A stretch of 31,859 nucleotides of DNA from an uncultured Steroidobacter sp. (lineage in GTDB: Bacteria; Pseudomonadota; Gammaproteobacteria; Steroidobacterales; Steroidobacteraceae), in the NCBI RefSeq assembly GCF_937958065.1, contig NZ_CALFXI010000025.1, positions 1 to 31,859 on the forward strand, in the 5' to 3' direction. Of this stretch, positions 25,389 through 31,859 are shown in pieces; within the stretch, counting starts at the first letter, position 1, and every line of letters begins with the position of its first letter. The position numbers and the translations under genes are program-made. The notes under the pieces are model-generated. The model did no database searches and was not told where the DNA came from. It was given only the letters and a program-made list of their open reading frames with translations.

Positions 25389-26324
25389 ATGACGACATCA
25401 CCGCCGGCCTCGTCCACGCAACGCGTGCCGCTCTATCGCTTTCTCGGCCCCAGGTTCTGGCCCCTCTGGCTGGGACTCGGCCTGGTGCGCGCCCTGAATG
25501 TTTTGCCGTTGCGCACGCAGCTGGCGGTGGGCCGCGCGCTCGGGCGCCTTGCGCATCGCTTCGCCCGTCGGGATCGCCGCATCGCTGCGATCAACATCGA
25601 GCTGTGCCTGCCGGGGCTGTCCGAGCGGGAGCGCAACGAGCTGGTCCGGGAACACTTCGAATCGCTGGGCTGCACGCTGCTCGAGACCGGCCTGGTGTGG
25701 TGGGCCAGCGATGCGCGCCTGCGCAAGCTCATTCGGGTCGAAGGCGAGGAACATCTGCGTGCCGCGCTGGCCAAGGGACGTGGCGCGCTGATGCTGAGCG
25801 CGCATTTCACGACGCTGGAAATGGGGGCGCGCGCGTTGACCATGCTCGGCCCGACCAGCGTCATGTATCTCACGCCCAAGAATCCCCTGATCGCCGAGCT
25901 GTCGCGCCGTAACCGCGAACGCCATACGGTCCAGGCCGTGACCAGCGAGCAGGTGCGCGAGCTGCTGGCCAATCTGAAGAACAACCTGCCGGTCTGGTAT
26001 GCGCCCGATCAGCGCTACACCGGCAAGAACAGCGCCATCGTGCCGTTCTTCGGCGTGCCCGCCGCCTCCAACGTCGCCACTTCCCGACTGGCGAAGATCT
26101 CCGGGGCACCGGTGCTACCCTATTTTCCCGAACGCCGCGCCGACCATTCCGGCTACGTGATCGTGATTCATCCCCCGCTCGAGGACTTTCCTTCCAGCGA
26201 TCCGGTGGCCGATACGCTCCGCTTCCACGAGCTGATCGAAGATCACGCCCGCCGCCACCCGGCGCAGTACCTGTGGACCTACAAGCGCTTCAAGCGCCCG
26301 GACTACGACCCGTATCGACGCTGA
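25389..26324 (+). CDS. LpxL/HtrB-type lipid A acyltransferase (first copy)
   Basis: A 311-residue member of the late lipid A acyltransferase family, adding a secondary acyl chain from acyl-ACP to Kdo-lipid A at the cytoplasmic membrane face. An N-terminal membrane helix (about 22-40) precedes the catalytic HX4E motif His139-Glu144 in LSAHFTTLE. Then follow the VWYAPDQRYTGKNSAIVPFFG segment and SRLAKISGAPVLPYFPER, all standard. ATG at 25389 is chosen; ATG at 25356 adds 11 residues and is the alternative. The frame is open far upstream but antisense to waaA. The stop TGA overlaps the next start as TGATG, so the two genes are coupled. Confidence 0.93.
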   Translation: MTTSPPASSTQRVPLYRFLGPRFWPLWLGLGLVRALNVLPLRTQLAVGRALGRLAHRFARRDRRIAAINIELCLPGLSERERNELVREHFESLGCTLLETGLVWWASDARLRKLIRVEGEEHLRAALAKGRGALMLSAHFTTLEMGARALTMLGPTSVMYLTPKNPLIAELSRRNRERHTVQAVTSEQVRELLANLKNNLPVWYAPDQRYTGKNSAIVPFFGVPAASNVATSRLAKISGAPVLPYFPERRADHSGYVIVIHPPLEDFPSSDPVADTLRFHELIEDHARRHPAQYLWTYKRFKRPDYDPYRR

Positions 26325-27244
26325 TGAAGACCCTGTTGCCCCTGCTCCGGCCGCATTACTGGCCGACCTGGCTGGCTATCGGCACGCTCAAGGCACTGCA
26401 GCCGCTGCCTGTTCCCCTGCTCACTGTCCTGGGCCGCGTCCTGGGCAGCATCGTCGTGCGCCTGCCCATCTCGTTCGTGCGCATCGCGCGGACCAACATG
26501 GGCATCTGCCTGCCCGAGCTGTCCGATGAGCAGCGCGAGCTGCTGCTCAAGGAACATTTCAAGAGCCTCGGCCTGGGCATTTTCGAGACTGCCATCGCCT
26601 GGTGGGGATCGAGCCGACGCATCGCGCGGCTCACCGAACTGGAAGGTCTAGAGCATTTGCGGGCAGCCATGGAGCGAGGCCGCGGCGTGATTCTGCTCAG
26701 CGCGCATTTCACCACGCTGGAAATCGGCGGGCGCGTGCTGTGCGAAAAGCTGGACGGCGAGATCAACATCATGTACCGGCCCACCGCGAACGCGGTGCTG
26801 GAACGTTTTCTGGCGCAGAACCGCAGCGATCGCACCAAGCGGGCGATTCCACGCGACGACATCCGCACCTTGATCTCGGCGCTCAGAGCGAACGAGCCGG
26901 TGTGGTATGCGCCCGATCAGGCGTATCGCAAGAAAGGTGCGGAGATGGTGCCCTTCTTCGGCATTCCGGCCGCGACCAACACAGCCACTTCACGCCTCGC
27001 GCGCATGACCGGCGCGGCGGTGCTGCCTTTTTTCCAGGAACGCCTGCCGAGCGGCCGGTATCGCATGGTGATCCATCCGATGCTGGAGAATTTCCCCAGC
27101 GACGATCCGGTGGCGGACGCCAAACGCTTCAACGAGCTGATCGAAGCGCAAGTGCGCCGCGTGCCCGAGCAGTACCTGTGGATTCACCGCCGCTTCAAGG
27201 GCCTGACGCCGGATTATCCGGACTACTACAAGCGCAAACGCTAG
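26324..27244 (+). CDS. LpxL/LpxM-type lipid A acyltransferase (second copy)
   Basis: A 306-residue paralogue of the preceding gene. The same layout is seen: N-terminal hydrophobic helix (about 14-48), HX4E motif His128-Glu133 in LSAHFTTLE, PVWYAPDQAYRKKGAEMVPFFG, and ATNTATSRLARMTGAAVLPFF. The two copies are clearly related but divergent, so they probably transfer acyl chains to different positions of lipid A (like LpxL and LpxM). Which is which cannot be told from sequence by eye. Translation is coupled to the first copy by the 1-bp stop-start overlap. The stop overlaps the convergent kdkA stop in the 4-bp palindrome CTAG. Confidence 0.93.
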   Translation: MKTLLPLLRPHYWPTWLAIGTLKALQPLPVPLLTVLGRVLGSIVVRLPISFVRIARTNMGICLPELSDEQRELLLKEHFKSLGLGIFETAIAWWGSSRRIARLTELEGLEHLRAAMERGRGVILLSAHFTTLEIGGRVLCEKLDGEINIMYRPTANAVLERFLAQNRSDRTKRAIPRDDIRTLISALRANEPVWYAPDQAYRKKGAEMVPFFGIPAATNTATSRLARMTGAAVLPFFQERLPSGRYRMVIHPMLENFPSDDPVADAKRFNELIEAQVRRVPEQYLWIHRRFKGLTPDYPDYYKRKR

Positions 27245-27978
27245 CCGGCCGCGGCTGCCATCAGCCACTGCCATTGCTGCTCGCCGAATCTCACATCGGC
27301 GCGCTGCCCCTTGATCTTGTCGAGCGAGCGCCTGAGGCGCGCCAGCACGGCCTGTTCCCAGGCGCCGCGCGCCTCGATCCGGCCGCGATCGAAGTCCAGC
27401 AGATAAACCTCGGGCGGGCTCTGGGCCAACAGAATGTTATTGGCGTTCAGATCGGCGTGATGCACCCCTGCGCGATGGAATGCTCCGATGGTTTTGCCGA
27501 CCGCGCGCCAGCCCGCCTCGGGCAGGTCGTGCCCGGTGATCACATCGGCCAGCGTGCGCGTGCCGGGCAGCAGCTCGGTGATCAGATCCGCGCGATAGGT
27601 GAGCAAGCCGCGAACATAACGAGCCGCGATGGGCGCCGGCACCGGCAAGCCGCGTCGACGCAATTCGGCGAGCAGGCGCCATTCAGCAAAGGAACGCGTG
27701 CGATCGGCTCCGCCCCACAGATACCGGTCTTGCGACACCTTCGCGATCAAGCCGCCGCGCCGATAATGACGCAATACCCAGCGAGTGCCTGCGGCATCAG
27801 CTTGCGCCGCACCCACGTTCAGCACAGCAATCGAGCTGCGCCCACCCGCGATCTCCTCCAGCGCGCCGCGCGCCGCCCAGTGAGATCGCGAGAACAATTC
27901 TTCGTCCGGCTTACTTAGACGCGAGGGGTCGTATAGGATGCCGCCGCCGGCGGTGGCGATGAATTGCTCGTCGGTCAT
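27241..27978 (-). CDS. kdkA: Kdo kinase
   Basis: A 245-residue 3-deoxy-D-manno-octulosonic acid kinase, which phosphorylates the Kdo residue on lipid A using ATP. It has a protein-kinase-like fold: WVLRHYRRGGLIAK (67-80) with the glycine-rich/lysine region, RSFAEWRLLAELRRRGLPVPAP, the catalytic loop HHADLNANNILL (173-184; Asp176, Asn181) and LLDFDRGR (193-200) as the metal-binding DFD. Start: ATG at 27978 (MTDEQF); an ATG at 28002 would overlap the divergent GT9 gene. No clear ribosome-binding site. Kdo kinase normally occurs where WaaA adds only one Kdo, which fits the neighbouring waaA. Confidence 0.93.
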   Translation of the reverse strand: MTDEQFIATAGGGILYDPSRLSKPDEELFSRSHWAARGALEEIAGGRSSIAVLNVGAAQADAAGTRWVLRHYRRGGLIAKVSQDRYLWGGADRTRSFAEWRLLAELRRRGLPVPAPIAARYVRGLLTYRADLITELLPGTRTLADVITGHDLPEAGWRAVGKTIGAFHRAGVHHADLNANNILLAQSPPEVYLLDFDRGRIEARGAWEQAVLARLRRSLDKIKGQRADVRFGEQQWQWLMAAAAG

Positions 27979-27988
27979 TCGGACAGCA

Positions 27989-29056
27989 ATGTATAACGTC
28001 ACTCATCCACCTGCCAGCGTCTGCATCCTGCGGCTCTCGGCGATCGGCGATACCTGCCATGTACTGCCGGTCATTCGCACCCTGCAGCGCGCCTGGCCCG
28101 ATACCCGGATCACCTGGGTCATTGGCCGCCTCGAAGCGAAGCTGTTCGGCCACCTGCCGGACATCGAGTTCATCGTCGTGGACAAGCGCGAGAGCACGCT
28201 GCAGGCCCGCAGCAAGCTGAAGGAAAAGCTGCGCGGCCGGAGCTTCGACGTGCTCATGCATATGCAGCTGTCGCTGCGCGCGAGCATTCTTTCGACCGCC
28301 ATCCCGGCGAAAATCCGCCTCGGCTTCGATCGCAGCCGTGCGCGCGAGATGCAATGGCTGTTCACCAACATGCAGATCGCGCCAGCATCGCGACAGCATG
28401 TGCTGGACAGCCTGTTCGGCTTCGCCGAGAAGTTCGATATCTACGAGCGGCTGCTGCGTTGGGACATGCCACTCACCGACGACGCCGTCGCCTACGCCAA
28501 CCGCGTCATCCCCGAGCCCGGCAACACCGTGCTCATCAGCCCCTGCTCCAGCCACCAGCTGCGCAACTGGCGGCCCGAGTACTACGCCGAGGTCGCGGAC
28601 TATGCGATCGCGTCGCTCGGCATGCGCGTGATCCTGTGCGGGGGACCGAGCGACATCGAGCGGCGCACTGGCGAGCAGATCGAAAGCCTCATGAAGCAGC
28701 AGTGCCTGAACACGATCGGGCAGGACACGCTGCTGCAGTTCTTCGCGACGCTGGAACGCGCAACGTTGCTCATCACGCCTGATTCCGGCCCCGCGCACAT
28801 GGGCACGGCTGCCGGCACCCCGGTAATCGGCCTGTACGCTGCGACCAACCCGGCCCGCAGCGGGCCTTATCTGAGCCGTCAGTGGTGCGTCGACAAGTAC
28901 GATCAGGCGTCCCGGCGGCTGTTGGGCAAACCGGCAACCGACATCCCCTGGACCACGAAGATCGAGCGCCCGGGCGTGATGGACCTGATCACCCCCGACG
29001 ACGTGATCAAGAAAATGCACGCGCTGCTGCTCAGCCTGGCGCGCAACAAGAAATAG
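27989..29056 (+). CDS. GT9 heptosyltransferase-like LPS core enzyme
   Basis: A 355-residue glycosyltransferase family 9 protein, resembling heptosyltransferases that add L-glycero-D-manno-heptose to the LPS inner core at the cytoplasmic face. The N-terminal ILRLSAIGDTCHVLPVIRTLQ (13-33) includes Asp21, matching the acceptor-side acidic residue of WaaC. ITWVIG, LISPCSSHQLRNW and the C-terminal donor motif ITPDSGPAHMGTAAGTPVIGLYAATNP are present. Position beside kdkA and waaA suggests heptosyltransferase I (waaC role), but the symbol is not certain. The start lies 10 bp from the divergent kdkA start. It leads a plus-strand set with the GT2 gene 43 bp on. Confidence 0.9.
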   Translation: MYNVTHPPASVCILRLSAIGDTCHVLPVIRTLQRAWPDTRITWVIGRLEAKLFGHLPDIEFIVVDKRESTLQARSKLKEKLRGRSFDVLMHMQLSLRASILSTAIPAKIRLGFDRSRAREMQWLFTNMQIAPASRQHVLDSLFGFAEKFDIYERLLRWDMPLTDDAVAYANRVIPEPGNTVLISPCSSHQLRNWRPEYYAEVADYAIASLGMRVILCGGPSDIERRTGEQIESLMKQQCLNTIGQDTLLQFFATLERATLLITPDSGPAHMGTAAGTPVIGLYAATNPARSGPYLSRQWCVDKYDQASRRLLGKPATDIPWTTKIERPGVMDLITPDDVIKKMHALLLSLARNKK

Positions 29057-29099
29057 ACCAGTTGTTGCCCCACCTGACGCGCGCTGCGAAACTGGCGAC

Positions 29100-29936
29100 A
29101 TGGCCGTCGACCCCAGCCAGCTCCCGAAGCTGCCCATCACCCTCCTGATCATCGCGCGCAATGAAGCGTCCGCGATCGGCCGCTGCCTGGACAGCGTGCC
29201 GTTCGCCGCCGAAAAACTGGTGATCGACTCGGGCAGCACCGATGGCACCCAGGAAGTCGCGCAGCGCCATGGGGCGCGCGTGGTCCATCAGGACTGGCTC
29301 GGCTTCGGACCGCAGCGCAATTTCGCCAGCACCCAGGCCAGCCATGACTGGATCCTGGCGCTCGATGCCGACGAAGCCTTGTCGCCCGAGCTTGCCAACG
29401 AATTGCGCGAGCGCCTGCCGCAGCTGATGCAATCGGCGAATGCCGGCGCGATCCTGCGCCGACAGACCTGGTACATGGGCGCGCCGATGCGCTGGTATCG
29501 CCCCATGGTTGGCGAACGCATGGGCCGCCTCTATCATCGCGGCCGCGCCCGCTGGACCGACGTGCGCGTGCACGAGTCGCTGCGCTTCGACGGGCCGACG
29601 CCGACGCTCAAGCACCCGTTCATTCATCTGAACAACCCGACCCTGGTGCACAAGCAGCTCAAGACGCTGCGCTACGCCGAGCTGAAGGCGAGAGACTGGC
29701 TGGATCGCGGCAAGCCGGTGAACATGTGGATGACGCCGTTTGTTTATTTGAGCGCGTTCATCAAGGACTATCTGCTGCGACTGGCATTTCTCGACGGCTG
29801 GCGCGGCTTCATCGTCTCGCAGACCGCCGCGACCTACGCCGCGTACAAGCGCATGCGCTATTACGAAATGCGCCGCAACCCCGAGTCGAAAGACCTGGCT
29901 GCGGAGCTGTTGCACGGCTACGGACTGGATCCCTGA
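29100..29936 (+). CDS. WaaE-like family 2 glycosyltransferase
   Basis: A 278-residue inverting GT-A glycosyltransferase, cytosolic, similar to LPS-core WaaE/KdtX beta-glucosyltransferases. Seen: LLIIARNEASAIGRCLDSV (15-33), VIDSGSTDGTQEVA (41-54), the metal-binding DAD (89-91) in ILALDADEALSPEL, and GRLYHRGRARWTDVRVHESL, typical of this subfamily. In characterised relatives the acceptor is the first heptose; here that is inferred from the upstream GT9 gene. No strong ribosome-binding site before ATG 29100. The next gene starts 13 bp after its stop, so they are surely cotranscribed. Confidence 0.9.
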   Translation: MAVDPSQLPKLPITLLIIARNEASAIGRCLDSVPFAAEKLVIDSGSTDGTQEVAQRHGARVVHQDWLGFGPQRNFASTQASHDWILALDADEALSPELANELRERLPQLMQSANAGAILRRQTWYMGAPMRWYRPMVGERMGRLYHRGRARWTDVRVHESLRFDGPTPTLKHPFIHLNNPTLVHKQLKTLRYAELKARDWLDRGKPVNMWMTPFVYLSAFIKDYLLRLAFLDGWRGFIVSQTAATYAAYKRMRYYEMRRNPESKDLAAELLHGYGLDP

Positions 29937-29949
29937 TCGAAGATCATCA

Positions 29950-30984
29950 GTGACTAAACATTATCTTTTGTACGGCTCGGAGCGCTATGCGCTCGCCATT
30001 CTGCGTCCGCTCCAGGAAGCGATCCGGGCGCGCGGCCATGAAGCGGCCTGGTTCTTCGATGGTCCGGGCGGCGAAGAGCTGCGGCCGGATGAAACGTTCC
30101 TTCGCAGCACGCGCGAGGTGCGGGAGTTCGCACCCATGGCAGTACTCACTTCCAGCAATGCCGTGCCGCATTTTTTTCCTGGCGTGAAGGTGGAGGTGTT
30201 CCACGGCTTCGATGCCGGCAAGCCGCGCCACATCTACATTCGCGGCTTTTTCGATCTGTACTGCACGACCGGCGCACGCGACACCCAGGCATTCACCGAG
30301 AAGTCGCGCGAGCTGGGGCACTTCGCCGTGAAGGAAACGGGCTGGCCGAAACTCGATCCATTCATGCGTGCACATGGCTCGCCCGAACCACCGCCGCTGC
30401 GGGCGCAGCCGGTGATCCTGTATCACTCGACGTTCTCGCCTTCGTGGAGCGCGGCGCCCATCCTTTATGAAACCATCCGCGAGATGTCGCGCACCGGCCG
30501 CTGGCGCTGGATCGTGACATTGCATCCGAAGAGCGCGCCCGAAACGGTGGCGAAGTACAAGGCGCTGGAGAACGAGTATCTGCGCTTCGCCACCGAGGAC
30601 AACATCCTCGACCTGTTCCCGCAGGTCGACATGATGATCTCCGACACGTCCTCCGCGCTCAACGAGTTCCTGCTGACCTACAAGCCGGTCGTGACCTTCA
30701 AGAATCGCCGTCCCGGCCCGCAATTGATCGACATCGACTCGCCGGACCTGCTGCTGCCCTCCATCGAGCGCGCCCTCTCCCGGCCGCCGGAACTGATGCG
30801 CGCCATCCGCGAGTACGCCGATTCGATCCACCCCTACCGCGACGGCCGCTCCAGCGAGCGCGTGCTCGACGCGGTCGACGAATTCATCGCCGCCGGTGCC
30901 CGCAATCCCAAGCCGAAGCCGGGCAACTGGTGGCGTAAGATCAAAATCCGCAAGCGCCTCGGTTATTGGGGCCCGGCTCGATGA
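29950..30984 (+). CDS. CDP-glycerol glycerophosphotransferase-like protein
   Basis: A 344-residue GT-B protein resembling the Glyphos_transf (TagB/TagF-like) family, which moves glycerol phosphate from CDP-glycerol to a glycan acceptor. The markers seen are VFHG (83-86, like the family WHG), HPK (192-194), and SDTSSALNEFLLTYKPVV (231-248), equivalent to the SDYSS...KP donor-binding motif. Basic residues dominate the C-terminus (NWWRKIKIRKRLG), a possible membrane contact. The start is GTG at 29950. Placed in an LPS core operon of a Gram-negative organism, it may add phosphoglycerol, or use another CDP-polyol, on the core; the donor is unproven. Confidence 0.82.
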   Translation: MTKHYLLYGSERYALAILRPLQEAIRARGHEAAWFFDGPGGEELRPDETFLRSTREVREFAPMAVLTSSNAVPHFFPGVKVEVFHGFDAGKPRHIYIRGFFDLYCTTGARDTQAFTEKSRELGHFAVKETGWPKLDPFMRAHGSPEPPPLRAQPVILYHSTFSPSWSAAPILYETIREMSRTGRWRWIVTLHPKSAPETVAKYKALENEYLRFATEDNILDLFPQVDMMISDTSSALNEFLLTYKPVVTFKNRRPGPQLIDIDSPDLLLPSIERALSRPPELMRAIREYADSIHPYRDGRSSERVLDAVDEFIAAGARNPKPKPGNWWRKIKIRKRLGYWGPAR

Positions 30985-31109
30985 CTCGGCATCGGGCATT
31001 GCCCTGCGCAGTCCCTGCTCCGCTCAAGCCCGGGGCATACTTCCATGGACGCCCGCTCGTCCCTGTCCCCGAGGCGGCATTAGTTTGTAACTGTTGGATT
31101 CTTCCATGA
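30981..31109 (+). CDS. Possible 42-codon linker ORF
   Basis: This small frame begins with an ATG that overlaps the upstream stop as ATGA (30981-30984) and ends with a TGA that overlaps the DUF6165 start as ATGA (31106-31109). It has no internal stop. The peptide (MTRHRALPCAVPAP...) shows no family resemblance, and third-position GC is low for this genome, so it may not encode a functional protein. It could relay ribosomes to the next gene, which lacks its own ribosome-binding site. Confidence 0.25.
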   Translation: MTRHRALPCAVPAPLKPGAYFHGRPLVPVPEAALVCNCWILP

Positions 31110-31498
31110 GCAACGAAATCAAAGTCCCCATTTCTCCCGGCGAGCTGATCGACAAGATCACCATCCTGGAGATCAAGGCCGCCAACATCACCGACGCGGC
31201 CAAGCTCGCCAACGTCAAAGTGGAGCTGCAACTGCTGCAGGAGACGTGGCGCAGCTCACCCCATTCCGCCACCAACATCGATGCCGAGTGGCAACAGTTG
31301 CGCGAGGTGAACAAGAAGCTGTGGGACATCGAAGACGACATCCGCGACAAGGAGCGTCAGCGCCAGTTCGACCAGCAGTTCATCGAGCTGGCGCGCGCCG
31401 TGTACATCAACAACGACGAGCGCGCGGCGGTGAAGAAGACGATCAATACGAAGCTGGGTTCGAAGATCGTGGAAGAGAAGAGTTACGCCAAGTATTGA
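31106..31498 (+). CDS. DUF6165 family protein
   Basis: A 130-residue cytosolic protein of unknown function, recognised by the N-terminal IKVPISPGELIDKITILEIKA (5-25), the mark of this family, followed by two amphipathic helical segments (EWQQLREVNKKLWDIEDDIRDKE, then FDQQFIELARAVYINNDERAAVKKTIN). Members are commonly found next to LPS or polysaccharide genes, as here; no activity is known to me. The ATG at 31106 gives the conserved start; an ATG at 31094 is in frame but adds only MDSS. No ribosome-binding site is visible, which fits coupling or a leader effect. Confidence 0.85.
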   Translation: MSNEIKVPISPGELIDKITILEIKAANITDAAKLANVKVELQLLQETWRSSPHSATNIDAEWQQLREVNKKLWDIEDDIRDKERQRQFDQQFIELARAVYINNDERAAVKKTINTKLGSKIVEEKSYAKY

Positions 31499-31562
31499 AT
31501 CGCCGGCGCTGTGCGAGCTGGCCTTCGGAGAAGAGGTTTTGCAAGGGATGAAGATGCCCGAG
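31499..31562. other. Non-coding gap after DUF6165 gene
   Basis: This stretch joins the DUF6165 stop to the tandem repeat. I see no gene, no terminator hairpin with T run and no RNA gene in it. Confidence 0.5.
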
Positions 31563-31859
31563 GGACGCGCGAATGCGCAGCTGACGCAGCGGCCTCGCTC
31601 GGCGCCGGCCAGAACGACTCCGAGTCACTCGCAAACGCGCAGCTAACCTATCGGCTGCGCCGAGGACATCGCCTCCGAATCACGCGCGAATGCGCAGCTA
31701 ACGTCTCGGCGGCGCCGACCGTATCGACTCCGCGTCACGCGCGAACGCGCAGCTGACGTATCGGAGCATCAACTCCGAGTCACGCACGACGCGCAGCTGA
31801 CGTATCGGCGGCGCCGACCGTATCGACTCCGCGTCACGCGCGAACGCGCAGCTGACGTA
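31563..31859. repeat. Degenerate 55-bp tandem repeat
   Basis: Six occurrences of GCGCAGCTGACG or a close variant start at 31575, 31637, 31692, 31747, 31791 and 31846. The steps are 62, 55, 55, 44 and 55 bp. The unit also contains CGGCGGCGCCGACCG and TCGACTCCG-like words. 31702-31760 and 31801-31859 differ at one base only. Inside the unit GTCA...TGAC flanks GCGCG/CGCGC, forming a hairpin. The array continues past the window end. No coding frame is credible. Confidence 0.88.

Noticed and set aside
31563..31859. CRISPR array
   Set aside because: The units repeat over their whole length with no unique spacers, the spacing varies, and no cas genes are present.

Overview
The window is GC-rich chromosomal DNA of a Gram-negative bacterium. 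The gene content points to a gammaproteobacterium near the Xanthomonadales/Nevskiales/Steroidobacter region: Kdo transferase with Kdo kinase, tandem LpxL-type acyltransferases, OpgD, a Xanthomonas/Caulobacter-type TonB-dependent receptor, an RcnB-like protein and a methyl-accepting chemotaxis protein ending in a CheR/CheB-binding-type pentapeptide. The genus is inferred; no rRNA or tRNA is present to fix it.

Layout. 1-918 is non-coding and holds two copies of a roughly 400-bp intergenic repeat with internal inverted arms. 919-4299 has an acyl-CoA dehydrogenase gene divergent from a LysR regulator, then a gloA-clpP pair on the minus strand. 4470-7650 encodes a putative outer-membrane beta-barrel protein and a chemoreceptor. 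7906-9363 is gnd. 9492-15775 is a minus-strand run: an ACT-less aspartate kinase/homoserine dehydrogenase fusion, an M13 metallopeptidase lipoprotein, and a large lipoprotein that looks like a catalytically dead subtilase. 16121-17915 has a CsbD-like gene and an M48 peptidase gene. 18183-24072 has an RcnB-like gene, opgD, a TonB-dependent receptor and a stand-alone MEDS-domain gene. 24048-31498 is an LPS inner-core and lipid A island: waaA, two lpxL-type genes, kdkA, a GT9 heptosyltransferase, a WaaE-type GT2, a CDP-glycerol glycerophosphotransferase-like gene and a DUF6165 gene. 31499-31859 is non-coding and ends in a degenerate 55-bp tandem repeat that runs off the window.

The strongest non-coding signal is at 15866-15990 on the minus strand, just upstream of the aspartate kinase/homoserine dehydrogenase gene. 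It has a promoter, an RNA closely matching the SAM-II riboswitch aptamer (conserved loop GAUUU...UUGC, P1 helix, linker of identical length and the GCUAAA 3' strand), an intrinsic terminator, and an antiterminator whose 5' arm overlaps the aptamer 3' end. This implies SAM-off control of the branch from aspartate to homoserine, as expected for a methionine-linked, MetL-like enzyme. It may extend to the two downstream envelope lipoprotein genes, which follow with a 30-bp gap and a 4-bp GTGA overlap.

In the LPS island, waaA next to kdkA suggests a lipid A carrying a single, phosphorylated Kdo. The downstream glycosyltransferases and the glycerophosphotransferase-like gene suggest heptose, hexose and possibly phosphoglycerol decoration of the core. 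All functional calls rest on motif recognition by eye.
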